DNA of 64,000 bases from Roseiarcus sp963730555 (GTDB lineage Bacteria; Pseudomonadota; Alphaproteobacteria; Rhizobiales; Beijerinckiaceae), in contig CAVSSS010000010.1 in assembly GCA_963730555.1 (NCBI GenBank), positions 1 through 64,000 of the forward strand, read 5' to 3'. Shown piece after piece: positions 36,226 through 46,307 of this stretch (position 1 is its first letter; the number at the start of each line of letters is the position of its first letter). The notes under the pieces are model-generated. The model saw nothing but the letters and a program-made list of their open reading frames with translations. It was not told where the DNA came from and searched no databases. Both the position numbers and the translations under genes were made by a program.

Positions 36226-39200
36226 TTAGCGGTCGTCACGGTTCCCGGCCGGGGTGGTCGAGGCAGGATTGCGGCCCGCCCTTTTGTTTCGAACCTCGGA
36301 GCCCCAACCCACGCCGAGTTCCGTCAACGCGGACTGAAGTTCCGAGATGTCGTCGAGCTTGCCGATGATCGCGATGCCGCGGTCCTTAGCAAAACGCGCC
36401 GCCAGGGGGCCGACTCGTTCTGCGCTCGCAATTATGATGGGAAGGTCAGCAAAGTTGGCTCGCATTTCGACCACCAGCGCTTCACCTGTCTTGTCCGGCA
36501 ATTCGTCATCGACTAGCAACGCGTCATAGCGTCCCTGTGCCGCTCGGGCGCGCCCCAACGCCTCAGATCCAGTCGCAGCTTGGTCCACCGAATACCCAAT
36601 GCTCTTCAAGCGCCTGGGCTACGGATGTTCTGGCGCTTGCACTTTCGGCGACCAAAAGAATTCGGCCGATGCGACCCGCTTCCAGGACATCGCCGACCTT
36701 CTGGGCAAGCGCCTGGAAGGTGAACGGCTTGGCGATAACCTCGACGCCCGCATCGAGACGCCCGCCATGCACGATCGCGTTGCGCGTATACCCGGAAGTA
36801 TAGATGATCTTGAGCTCCGGCTGGACCGCGCGTGCCCTGTCAGCGAGCTCGCGGCCGGACATTCCTGGCATCACCACGTCGGTGAACATGAGATCAATCG
36901 CCGGTCTTGATGCTCGATGAGCCGAAGCGCGGAAGGTCCGTCGTGCGCCTCGAGCACGCGGTAACCAAGTTCCCGCAAAATCTCGACTGTATAGGCGCGA
37001 ACGTCGTCGTCATCCTCCACAACAAGAATGCTACGATCGCGCTTGATGCGGTCGACCGGACCGCTCTCGGCCTCATCAACGGCTTCATCGACGCGGAGCA
37101 GGCGCGGCAGATAGATCTTCACCGTCGTGCCCTGGCCTTCCTCCGAATAGATCTTCAGATGGCCGCCCGACTGCTTGACGAAGCCATAGGCCATTGAGAG
37201 ACCGAGGCCCGTTCCTCTGCCGATCTCTTTCGTGGTGAAGAACGGATCGAGCGCTTTGGAGAGCACTTCGCGGCTCATTCCATGCCCTGTGTCGGTAACG
37301 GCGAGGAGGACGTAACTGCCGGGCGCCACCTCGGCGTGGGCCCCAGCGTATTGTTCGTCCAATCGGACGTTTGCGGTCTCGATTGTCAGCTTGCCGCCTT
37401 CCGGCATCGCGTCGCGCGCGTTCACGGCCAGGTTTAGGATCGTTGCCTCGAGCTGGTTCGGGTCGGCCTCGACTTTCCAGAGACCTGCGGTCGAGACGGT
37501 CTCTAACTCCACGGTTTCGCCGAGCGCGCGGTGAAGCAGATCGCCCATTCCCGCGACAAGCCGATCGACGTCGATAGGCTTCGGCGCAAGCGGTTGGCGG
37601 CGCGAAAACGCAAGCAGCCGTTGGGTCAGCGTCGCTGCCCGTTCGGCGCCCTTCTGCGCATTGTCGATTGCGCGGCCGGCTCGCGAGACTTCGCTATTCG
37701 TGAGCGCGCGGCGCGCCATGTCGACATTGCCGATAACGATTGTCAGGAGGTTGTTAAAGTCGTGCGCAATGCCGCCGGTGAGCTGGCCTAGGGCTTCCAT
37801 TTTTTGCGCTTGGCGCAACGCCTCCTCCGCGCTCTCACGTTCCGCTATTGCGCTCTGCACCCGGCGTTCCAGGTCCTCGTTCATCTCGCGCAAAGCCGTC
37901 TCGATAGCGCGCCGGTGGTCGACATCGATGAGGATTCCGGGAAATCGGAGCGGCGCGCCGGCGGGGCCTAAGTCCACCCGCCCATTCGCCTCGACCCAGC
38001 GATAGCTGCCGTCTTGCTGGCGCACGCGATATTCGCAGCGGTAAGCGCCGCCGCTTTGAAGCGCGTCGGCAATCGACCGGGCGACGTCGGGTTGGTCCTC
38101 CCCGTGGATCGATTCCATCACCTTCGCTAGCGGCAGACCCGCTCTGCATTCTTCCGGAGAAAGGTTGAACGAGCGAGCAAATCTTTCGTCGGCGACGAGC
38201 CGATCGTTTGGAATGTCCCACACCCAAGTGCCAATGATCGCGCCTGCGTCAAGCGCGAGCTGTACGCGCTCCGCCTGCTCGCGAGCAACCGCCTCACTGG
38301 ACCGAACGGCTTCAGCCGCCTCTCGTCGGAGCCGCGCGAGCGCGATATTGGCCGCGACCCGCGCCAGAAGCTCACGGGCCGAGAATGGCTTTGCGAGATA
38401 GTCGTCGGCCCCCGCCTCGAGGCCCTCGACCTTGGCCTCCTCTCCGGCGCGCGCCGATAGGACGACGACCGGCAGATCGCGCAACGCAGGATCCTCGCGA
38501 ATGGCGCGCAGGAGTCCGAAACCATCGAGCCGAGGCATCATCACGTCAGTGACCACGAGGTCTGGGCGACTTCGGCGCATGGCGTCGAGAGCCGCTTCTC
38601 CATCCGGGGCGACGGTTACCTGGTAGCCGCGCTCTGCGAGCAATCGCGCGATGTACGCGCGCAGGTCTGCGTTGTCGTCCGCGAGCAAAACGTGCCCGGA
38701 GACCGGCGCTGCGCCAATGGTGCGCGCTATGTGTGGGACCACATCATGCATTCCACCCGAGTCCAGCAGATCTCCGCCCGCCTCTCCTGGCAGCCAGCGA
38801 AGCGCCTCTTCGAGATAGGTCTGCGCGCGCACTCTGGCCGGCGGATCGCCCGAAATCAACACCGACGCGGTCGGCGGGAAGATGCGACGATCCGAGCGGT
38901 ATCGAAACCGTAAACGCGGAACCGCGGCCGGGTTCGCTGACGACCGATATCTGCCCACCGTGAAGGTTCACCAGTTCCTGAACCAGCGCGAGACCTATTC
39001 CCGACCCCTCGAAGCTTCGTCCCCGCGCGTTTTCAACCCGATGGAATCGTTCGAACAACTTAGGCAGTTCCGATTGCGGAATGCCTGTTCCCGTGTCGCG
39101 CACCGTGAGGCGCGCCGCGCCTTCTGCTTCGCGAAGCTCGACGGAGATCTCGCCGTGAAACGTGAACTTGAAGGCGTTCGACACCAAATTGAGGACCACC

Positions 39201-40610
39201 TTTTCCCACATGTCCTGATCGACATAGATTGGTTCTGAAAGGGCCGGGGTATCGACAATGAGACGCAGCCCCGCCTTGTCAGTCGCGGAACGGAACGAAG
39301 CAGCGAGATCGGCCGTCAACGCGCCGAGATCGGTTGGTCGGTAACGGGCCTGAACGCGTCCGGACTCGATGCGCGAGAAGTCGAGCAACGAGTTAACGAG
39401 GCGCAGGAGTCTCAGAGCGTTGCGATGCGCGACGTCGAGTCGCTGGCGCTGGTCTTCCGGCAACGCCCCGGCCTCAGCGAGCGCATCCTCAAGCGGGCCG
39501 AGCATCAGGGTTAGGGGGGTGCGAAACTCGTGGCTAACGTTGGAGAAAAAAGCTGTCTTGGCGCGGTCGATTTCGGCCAATGCTTCCGCTCGCGCCCGCG
39601 CCCGCTCGAAGTCGTCGGAGCGAACAATCGCGGCCGAGACCTGCCCAGCCAACAATTCCACAAAGCCCTGGTAGTCGGCGTTGGCGGCGCGGTGCGGATT
39701 GAGGCCCGCGACAAGAAATCCGAGGGGCGAACCGCCTTGCGCCGATACGATCGGCGCGATCAGTGCTTGAGTTCGGCGGCTGCTGCCAATGATCGAGCCG
39801 CAGATTCGCGACGGCATCCCGCGGGACGCTCACGAGCGCCGGCCCGGTCGCGGCAACATCAAGGGGCCATAGAGGGTCTCGGCCATCGAGCGCGATGACC
39901 GGCGGAGCCGCCGGGCTGTTTCGCTCCAAACCATGCGCGGCGGCAAGCGCGGCTTCTTTGCCGCGGGTCTCCACCAAATAGGCGACCGCAAAAGGCAAGT
40001 CTCGAGGCTCGCCTGCGAGACAGACCTCAAGCGAAGCCATCACCTCAGCGCGGGTAGACGCGGCAGCCAGCCGACTGCCGAGATCGCGGAGCATCGCGAG
40101 CTGCCGCTCACCGATCACCTTCTCGGTCACTTCGGCGACGACGCATAGCATTCCGGCGTTGCGGCCGGCGTCGTCGGCGAGGGGTGAATAGGAAAACGTG
40201 TGATAAGTTTCCTCGGCAAAGCCCCGGCGCTCGAGGTAGAGCAGCAGGGCCTCGTCCCATGTCGCTTCGCCGGTGGAGAGCACGTGAGCAATTCTCGGGC
40301 CGATGTCGGGCCAGATTTCAGCCCAAACTTTGTCGGAGCGACTGCCAATCACCCAATCGCGCTTAACGCCCACAGTCGGCAAATAGGCATCGTTGCAGAG
40401 GAATGTCAGTTCGGGCCCCCAGGCCATCCACATCGCGAAACGGGAGGTCAGCATGACGCCAACCACAGCGCGCAGGGTTGAAGGCCACCTGATCGGTGAG
40501 CCAAGCGGCGTTGCGTCCCAGTCACGCGCGCGCATCAACGCGCGGACCTCGCTTGAGCCGGCGAGAAGATCGACGCCTGAACCCGAAACCATGGTGTCGC
40601 GATCACTCAT
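36226..40610 (-). pseudogene. very large hybrid sensor histidine kinase, four frameshifts
   Basis: Joined across shifts the product is about 1450 residues: N-terminal PAS-like region, GAF-like region, HisKA with FFSNVSHEFRTPLTL, HATPase, a receiver domain (VLLADDNADLRAYI ... VVTDVMMPRLDG), a PAS domain (IGTWVWDIPNDRLV), a second HisKA with GGIAHDFNNLLTIV, a second HATPase (GRGTGLGLSMAYGF) and two more receivers (DLMFTDVVMPGMSG; ALLVDDELPDKTG). Frame changes lie near 39770, 38850, 36900 and 36600. Each domain is well preserved, so the shifts are recent or are assembly errors. The group II intron begins two bases after its stop. Confidence 0.85.
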
Positions 40611-41022
40611 TGTTCACCCGGACGAGTACTCCATCGGGCCAATGGGATCGCGCGCCGGTTTGGCGCGGGCCTTCCATCGCTTCGATGTAATCAAGCCATC
40701 GCCCATCATGTTCCCAAGCGCAACTGTAAGTCGGGCGGAGCCGCCCTCTGGGTCTCACGAGCGGCGTGGCGGGCCCAGCTCTCGAGCGCCGCTACGCTCC
40801 TGATTTTTTTGGAACGAATTCCGCATTTCTTTGGAATGTCCGCCTTCCGAGTTGCGCTGATATCTCCTTCGAGCTGGGCGATTTCTTTGGCCCTGGCTCC
40901 ACCGGTTGCCCGATTTGATCCTCTTGACCAAGGACCGCTTTTTGTGCCAAGCAGACCTTTTCGTAAATCGCGCTGTTCGTCCGGTTTGCACCGAAACCGG
41001 TCCTGCGGATTGAGCTTCGACC
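40611..41022. other. gene-free stretch
   Basis: About 410 bases between the kinase start and the end of the oligopeptidase gene. Both neighbours are read leftward, so it holds the kinase promoter. A leftward frame with basic, weakly transposase-like sequence exists, but it is too poor to annotate. Confidence 0.35.
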
Positions 41023-43143
41023 CTAAAGTCCGCCTTCGACGCAGGCGATAGCGAAGGCGTACTGGCGGGCGACGTCGTCAAGGCGGTCGTAGCGTCCCGA
41101 CGCGCCCGCATGGCCCGCGTCCATCGCGGTGCGCAACAAGACCGGGCCGCCGCCTGTCATTGTCGCGCGCAGGCGGGCAACCCATTTCGCCGGCTCCCAA
41201 TAGGTCACGCGCGGATCGGTGAGGCCGGCGAGCGCCAGGATCGCCGGATAGGCTTGAGCCCGCACATTGTCGATCGGGCTATAGGAGCGGATGGTCTCGA
41301 ACGCCGCTCTGTCGTGGATGGGATCGCCCCATTCGAGCCATTCCGGCGGGGTGAGCGGCAGGCTTGCGTCAAGCATCGTCGCCAGCACGTCGACGAACGG
41401 CACGTCGGCGATGATTCCGGCGAACAGGTCCGGCGCGAGATTGGCGATAGCCCCCATCAGCAACCCGCCGGCGCTGCCGCCCTGCGCCACGACTTGGCCC
41501 TTGCTGGTAAAACCTTCGGCGATGAGCAAACGGATGGCGGCGAGGAAATCGTGAAAAGTGTTCGGCTTCCTGTCGAGCTTGCCGTCCTCGTACCAGCGCC
41601 AGCCCTTGTCCGTGCCGCCGCGCACGTGCGCGATCGCAAACACGAAGCCGCGGTCGACCAGCGAGAAGCGGTTGGTCGAGAAACTCGCTTCGGACGCATA
41701 ACCATAGGCGCCGTAACCGGTGATGAACAGCGGCGAGGAACCGTCGAGTTTCAGGCCGCGCTTGTAGATGAGCGACACCGGCACGCTCTCGCCGTCCTCA
41801 GCTCGCGCGAAAACGAGACGCACGACGTAAGCATGTCGATCGAAACCGCGCGGCATCGCCTGCCGCTTGACGAGCGTTCGGCGCCGACTCACGACGTCGT
41901 AATCGTAGGTCTCCTGCGGCGTCGCTGGGGATGAATAGCTGAAGCGGATGAGCGAAGTCTCGAATTCGTAGACCGGCTCGAGCCTCAGAAAATAGGTCTC
42001 CTCGTCGAACGCGATCTCGTGCGAGTCTCCGCTTTCCAAATCGAAGACGACGAGATGCGGCCGGCTCATCTCGCGCATGAGCAGAACGAGATGATTCTTG
42101 AACAGCGTTGCGTCGGCGATGAAGCGCCCATCGCGGGCGCCGACGAAGTCGCGCCAATTCGCCTCCTGCGGCGCATCGCGCGGCGCGACGACAATCTTGA
42201 AGTCGGGCGCGTCCGCGTTGGTGCGAATAAAGAAACGATCGCCGTGATCCATCACGTCATAGTGCAGTCCCGAGCGACGTGGCGCGATGAGTCGGGGCGG
42301 CGCGGTTGGGGGATCGAGATCCTCGACCAGGGCTTCCGAGGCGTCGTGGCCATGCACGGAGATTATCGCTGATCGGCCGAGACGCGTGGGCTCAATGCCG
42401 ATGAACCAGGCCGGATCGGCCTCCACGAAGATCTCGACGTCGTCGGTCTGCGCCGTCCCCAGGCGATGCAACATGACGCGGCAAGGGCGATGATTCTCGT
42501 CCTGCTCGACATAAAGAAATGCCTGCGAATCGCGCGTCCATACGACGTCTCCGGTCGCCCCGACGACGCGGTCGCCAAGGTCCGTCTCACGTTCAAGGTC
42601 GCGGACGGCGATCGTCAGCATCTCGGAGCCGAGTTCGTCCGAGGACCAGGCGAATCTCGAATGGTCGGGCGAATGACGGGCGGCGGCGAGATGAAAGAAC
42701 GCCTTTCCATCGGCGCGTGCGTCGCCGTCGATCAGGACCGTCTCTGCGCCTCCTTCGCGAGGCCTGCGGCAATAGATGCGACGCTGACCGCCGGGACGAA
42801 AGCGCGAGTAATAGGCCCACGGCCCGTCGATTTGCGGCGGCTCGCTGTCATCCTCCTTGAGGCGCGCGCGCATCTCGCGCTTGAGCTCTTTCTGCAAGCC
42901 GAGCGTCGGCGCCAAAACCGCGTCGGCATAGGCGTTCTCGGCCTTGAGCAGCGCGCGGATGTCGGGAGGTAGCCTGCTCGGGTCGCGCAGCACCTCGCGC
43001 CAGTTGTCCGCCCGCATCCAGCCGTAGTCATCCGCCCAGGAAAGGCCATGTGCCGAAAGCATCGCCGGCCGGACTTCGGCTCGCGGCGGCGCCGGGATCC
43101 AGGCTTGCGAGCCCGGTCCGCGCGCCGATCGCTTGCCGCTCAT
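41023..43143 (-). CDS. ptrB: oligopeptidase B (S9 prolyl oligopeptidase family)
   Basis: 706 residues with an N-terminal beta-propeller and a C-terminal alpha/beta hydrolase domain. The catalytic triad can be placed: Ser in AQGGSAGGLLMG, Asp in AGLTDPRVTYWEP and His in AMDAGHAGASG. The segment GYGAYGYASEASFSTNRFSL is typical of oligopeptidase B, which cleaves small peptides after Arg or Lys in the cytoplasm. No signal peptide. Its ATG overlaps the stop of the HAD gene by four bases (43140-43143), so the two are translationally coupled. Confidence 0.93.
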   Translation of the reverse strand: MSGKRSARGPGSQAWIPAPPRAEVRPAMLSAHGLSWADDYGWMRADNWREVLRDPSRLPPDIRALLKAENAYADAVLAPTLGLQKELKREMRARLKEDDSEPPQIDGPWAYYSRFRPGGQRRIYCRRPREGGAETVLIDGDARADGKAFFHLAAARHSPDHSRFAWSSDELGSEMLTIAVRDLERETDLGDRVVGATGDVVWTRDSQAFLYVEQDENHRPCRVMLHRLGTAQTDDVEIFVEADPAWFIGIEPTRLGRSAIISVHGHDASEALVEDLDPPTAPPRLIAPRRSGLHYDVMDHGDRFFIRTNADAPDFKIVVAPRDAPQEANWRDFVGARDGRFIADATLFKNHLVLLMREMSRPHLVVFDLESGDSHEIAFDEETYFLRLEPVYEFETSLIRFSYSSPATPQETYDYDVVSRRRTLVKRQAMPRGFDRHAYVVRLVFARAEDGESVPVSLIYKRGLKLDGSSPLFITGYGAYGYASEASFSTNRFSLVDRGFVFAIAHVRGGTDKGWRWYEDGKLDRKPNTFHDFLAAIRLLIAEGFTSKGQVVAQGGSAGGLLMGAIANLAPDLFAGIIADVPFVDVLATMLDASLPLTPPEWLEWGDPIHDRAAFETIRSYSPIDNVRAQAYPAILALAGLTDPRVTYWEPAKWVARLRATMTGGGPVLLRTAMDAGHAGASGRYDRLDDVARQYAFAIACVEGGL

Positions 43144-43886
43144 GACGCTTGCCTGTCCGCGCGGGGAAGCGCCGAGAAGACTGCTGGAACTTCGGATGGC
43201 GATTGGCAGAGAGCCGCTGCGCCCGCAACGCGAAGCTCATCGGCGCCGCCGTAGCCCCAGAGCGCGCCGATGGTGGGAATCCCATGCCGGCTCGCCGCCA
43301 GGACGTCATGCTTGCGGTCGCCCCACATGCAGCAATCGCCCGCCTCGAGCCCCTCGCTTTCGAGAATGTGAGCGATAAGGTTCGCCTTGTCCTGAAACCG
43401 GCCGCCAAGCTCATCGCCATAAGCCGCCTCGAAGTGACGCTCGAGGTCGAAATGGGTGAGGATCCGCTCGGCGTAGACGAGGGGTTTCGCGGTGCAAAGG
43501 AAGAGGCGGGTTCCCGCCGCGCGAAGCTCAGTAAGCGCTTCATTCACACCCTCGTAGACGAGAGCCTCGAACAAACCTTCGGTCGAATAGCGGCCGCGAT
43601 AGATCTTGAGCGCCTCCTCAGGATCGCCTTCGCCATTCAGCGCCTCGGCGAAACATCCGCGCAGCGGCGGGCCGATGATCCAAGTCAGTTCAGCGGCGGG
43701 CGGCGCGCTTCGGCCCAACGCCTCGAGCGCCAGACGAAAGCAGCCGACGATGCCCTCAGCCGGGTCGGTCAGCGTTCCGTCCAAATCGACCAGAAGCGCG
43801 CTTCGTCGACTGGGCTCCGTCGTCAGCGCCTCGGCAATGCGCGACGCTTCGTCGGCTACGGTCTGGGAAGTCGATCTTGGCGGCAA
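43140..43886 (-). CDS. HAD-family hydrolase (phosphoglycolate phosphatase-like)
   Basis: 248 residues. HAD motif I is LLVDLDGTLTDP with both catalytic Asp, motif II is in FLCTAKP, motif III Lys in FQDKANLI and motif IV in CCMWGDRKHDVLAA. The cap helices fit the phosphoglycolate phosphatase/Gph and beta-phosphoglucomutase group; the substrate is not certain. Operon with the downstream oligopeptidase through a four-base ATGA overlap. Confidence 0.9.
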   Translation of the reverse strand: MPPRSTSQTVADEASRIAEALTTEPSRRSALLVDLDGTLTDPAEGIVGCFRLALEALGRSAPPAAELTWIIGPPLRGCFAEALNGEGDPEEALKIYRGRYSTEGLFEALVYEGVNEALTELRAAGTRLFLCTAKPLVYAERILTHFDLERHFEAAYGDELGGRFQDKANLIAHILESEGLEAGDCCMWGDRKHDVLAASRHGIPTIGALWGYGGADELRVAGAAALCQSPSEVPAVFSALPRADRQAS

Positions 43887-43898
43887 AAGCGCAACCGG

Positions 43899-44135
43899 CT
43901 AGCCGCGGATCGGCTCGTGTGCGACCGCCGCGCGCAGAAAATAGAAGAGCCCTGTAAGAGCCGTGAGAATGAGCAGGCCTTCCAACGCGCGGGTTACGGT
44001 CTCGCCAAGCTGAAACAGGCCGCCGATCGCCCAGCCCGCCGCGGTGCCGGCGCCCACGAGCTCCGTGCCCACCAGAATAGCGACGCTGAGCAACGTCATC
44101 GCATTGGTCCAGTTGATCGGCGCGGCGTCCGCCAA
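43899..44135 (-). CDS. small two-span membrane protein, hypothetical
   Basis: 78 residues with two hydrophobic helices (AMTLLSVAILVGTELVGAGT and ALEGLLILTALTGLFYFLRA) joined by a short polar loop. No family name is recognised, though such proteins are common next to housekeeping genes in Hyphomicrobiales. GAGGAGAAT precedes the ATG and supports it. It lies 12 bases upstream of the HAD gene in the same direction. Confidence 0.75.
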   Translation of the reverse strand: MADAAPINWTNAMTLLSVAILVGTELVGAGTAAGWAIGGLFQLGETVTRALEGLLILTALTGLFYFLRAAVAHEPIRG

Positions 44136-44201
44136 GGCGCATTCTCCTCACATCTTCACGAAGCGGTCGCGGATATACCAACGCGCCCCGCGGCGCAAGC
44201 G

Positions 44202-45140
44202 TCACGGCTTGGCGGCGATCTCCCTACCGTTCCGCGCCAACTCGTAGGCTTTCACATGAAGTGTGGCGATGCGCAGCAGCGAACTGTCGTCCGGCTTCGC
44301 GGCGCGGCGCAAAAGATCGCCAAGGATCTGTTCGCCTTCGACCGGCTTGCCCCCTTCGATATCGCGCAGCATCGAGGCCTTGATCGGCGAACCGACTGCG
44401 GTCATTGCCGCCCGCGCGCGCTCAAGCGCGGGGGCGCGAAGGGGGAAGCCTTGAGCGGCCGCGATCGATGCGCACTCATCGAGAAGCCCAAGCGCGAGAT
44501 CCACGGCACCGGCCGCGACGTAGTCGCCAACTGCCGACCGCATCAGGCAGGTAATGCCTGCGGCCGTGGCGATGAACACCCACTTTTCCCACATTTCCTG
44601 GCGGATCTCGTCGCTCAGCCGCGCATCGAAGCCGGCGTTGAGCAGCGCGGAGGCAATGGCCTCGATCCGCTGTGGACGGGAGCCGTCCAGTTCGCCGAAG
44701 CTCAGCGCATGCCAATCATTGAGGTGGACGACGTCACCGTCAGGGCCCAGGGTCGCCGAGATGGCGCACTGTCCGCCGAGCACGCGCTCGGGCCGGAAGC
44801 GTTCGGTCAGCCGGTCGATATGTCGCATGCCGTTCAACAGCGGCAGGATCGCCGTCGCCGGGCCGGCGGCCTTGGCGAATGAGGTTATGGCACCCTCGAG
44901 GTCGTAGGCTTTGCAGCTCAGCAGGATAAGGTCGAACGACTCCGCCAGATCTTCCTGCAACACTGCCGGCGGCGAGGGACGGTGGAAGTCGCCAACCGGG
45001 CTGCGAATGGTCAACCCGTGCTTTGCGAGCTCTGCGGCGCGACGCGGACGAACAAGAAAGGTCACGTCGCGACCTGCCTGCAGCAGACGGCCGCCGAAAT
45101 AGCCGCCGACTGCGCCCGCTCCAACAACCAGAATTCTCAT
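44202..45140 (-). CDS. panE: 2-dehydropantoate 2-reductase (ketopantoate reductase)
   Basis: 312 residues starting MRILVVGAGAVGGYFGGRLL, the NADP-binding GxGxxG motif. The catalytic Lys lies in QEMWEKWVFIATAAGITCLM, and the C-terminal KASMLRDIEGGKPVEGEQIL segment with the conserved Glu matches PanE/ApbA. It reduces ketopantoate to pantoate in coenzyme A synthesis, although paralogues act on other 2-oxo acids. Read leftward, 62 bases upstream of the small membrane protein gene. Confidence 0.88.
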   Translation of the reverse strand: MRILVVGAGAVGGYFGGRLLQAGRDVTFLVRPRRAAELAKHGLTIRSPVGDFHRPSPPAVLQEDLAESFDLILLSCKAYDLEGAITSFAKAAGPATAILPLLNGMRHIDRLTERFRPERVLGGQCAISATLGPDGDVVHLNDWHALSFGELDGSRPQRIEAIASALLNAGFDARLSDEIRQEMWEKWVFIATAAGITCLMRSAVGDYVAAGAVDLALGLLDECASIAAAQGFPLRAPALERARAAMTAVGSPIKASMLRDIEGGKPVEGEQILGDLLRRAAKPDDSSLLRIATLHVKAYELARNGREIAAKP

Positions 45141-45204
45141 GTCGCCCGATCCTGTCCTTTAAATAGAGACGCCGCCGAACCGTCCTCAGCGCGCCCGACG
45201 CACA

Positions 45205-45589
45205 CTACGGCACGGCCGAGACCAGCATGAACGCGGCGAAGATTACGAGATGCACGGCGCCCTGCAGCACGGTCGTTCGGCCGGTGCCGAGGGTGAGAGC
45301 AGAGATGTAGAGCGTCAGAATGAGCAGCGTCATGTCGGTTTGCGAAACGCCGAGCGCGATTTGACGGTTGAGCACGATCGAGACGAGCGCGACCGTGGGG
45401 ATTGTCAGGCCGATGCTGGCGATGGCCGAGCCTAGCGCAAGATTGATGCTGTTCTGAAGCCGATTGCCAAGGGCCGACTTAATTGCGGCGAGCCCTTCGG
45501 GCATGAGCACGATAAGCGCAATGACGACGCCGACGGAGGCCTTCGGCAGCCCCGCAGCGCCGATAGCCACGTCGACCGGATAGGACAGC
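45205..45589 (-). pseudogene. chaA: Ca2+/H+ antiporter ChaA, C-terminal part (split by the island)
   Basis: Reading leftward from the junction: LSYPVDVAIGAAGLPKASVG, GVVIALIVLMPEGLAAIKSA, then the ALGSAIASIGLTIPTVALVS cation-exchanger motif and two more membrane helices to the stop at 45205. This is the C-terminal third of a ChaA-type cation/proton antiporter. Its N-terminal part is at 63549-64000 on the same strand. The two meet in frame at the shared 11-bp core. The leftward frame runs on into island DNA with unrelated residues. Confidence 0.85.
45579..45589. repeat. left attachment core of the island
   Basis: GATAGGACAGC, identical to 63549-63559. On the coding strand of chaA it encodes Leu-Ser-Tyr in both places, in the same frame. 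Everything left of it is chaA and everything right of it is island. Confidence 0.8.
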
Positions 45590-45876
45590 CGGTGGTGCGC
45601 ATTGATATTGCAGCGCAATCGGCGCTTTTCCGATTCCGGTCTTACGCTCGGGCGTCGATGGCCGGGGCCGACAAGTCCGCAGATGTGCGCCCTTATGGCG
45701 TCGCTCGGCGTTCCTGCGGACGCTTGACCGCGCCTGACAGCAAAAAAATTATCATCAACGCCGTCCGACATCTCGCGATTATTTCGCCATGATTTCAAGC
45801 CCTTGGCCCTGCCGAGGTATTGCTTCGTCTGCGCGGAGTGACACACTAGCGAATGAAATAAAGCGGATGAAGACAA
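45590..45876. other. left end of the island, no clear gene
   Basis: About 290 bases between the attachment core and the first island gene. A leftward frame continuous with the chaA remnant crosses it but has no protein-like character. It probably contains the promoter of the first gene and integrase arm sites; no repeats could be assigned. Confidence 0.35.
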
Positions 45877-46167
45877 ATGACCAAGGTGCCGGTTGCGCCG
45901 CTCGCCTATGAACTGACCAATACGCCGCTGCCGTTCAGCCGGGGCACTTGGTACAGGCTGGAAAAACAGAAGATAATCCCCCCCTTGCTGAGGCTTGGCG
46001 GAAAAACCTTGCTGCAAGCCTCGACCGTCGCCGACATCGTCAGCGGCAAGATCGTGCTGCCCCAGAACGCTGGCCGGATGAAATCCGCCCCAGCCGCAGG
46101 ACCGGGGCGGTTGGACCAAGAAGGGCAGGCGCAAGCTCAAGCCCGCCGAGCAACGGCCCGCAGATAA
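45877..46167 (+). CDS. small putative DNA-binding protein (AlpA-like)
   Basis: About 96 residues: LPFSRGTWYRLEKQKIIPPL, then LRLGGKTLLQASTVADIVSG. The pattern, an HTH-like 'SR.T.YRLE..G..P...LG.' followed by a short C-terminal helix, resembles excisionase/AlpA-type regulators of integrative elements. The Ala/Arg-rich tail after residue 75 looks dispensable. First gene of the island after the left core; it probably regulates excision or early expression, which is inference. Confidence 0.6.
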   Translation: MTKVPVAPLAYELTNTPLPFSRGTWYRLEKQKIIPPLLRLGGKTLLQASTVADIVSGKIVLPQNAGRMKSAPAAGPGRLDQEGQAQAQARRATARR

Positions 46168-46307
46168 TCGGCAAAATATTGTCGATAAACCCGCCGCCCC
46201 GGCGGAATGAAAATGCCCCGCCGAAGGACGAGTTCGACGGGGCGACTTTCTAGGACGACGACGACAATTCCGAACCGCCCCGACCAGAGGAAGGCTTTGA
46301 ACCGACG

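Noticed and set aside
43149..44882. 577-residue rightward frame
   Set aside because: It is antisense to the HAD, membrane protein and ketopantoate reductase genes, which have clear motifs; long antisense frames are expected in GC-rich DNA.
45560..45620. tRNA gene as integration target
   Set aside because: No tRNA-like sequence is present at either junction; the flanks are chaA coding sequence.
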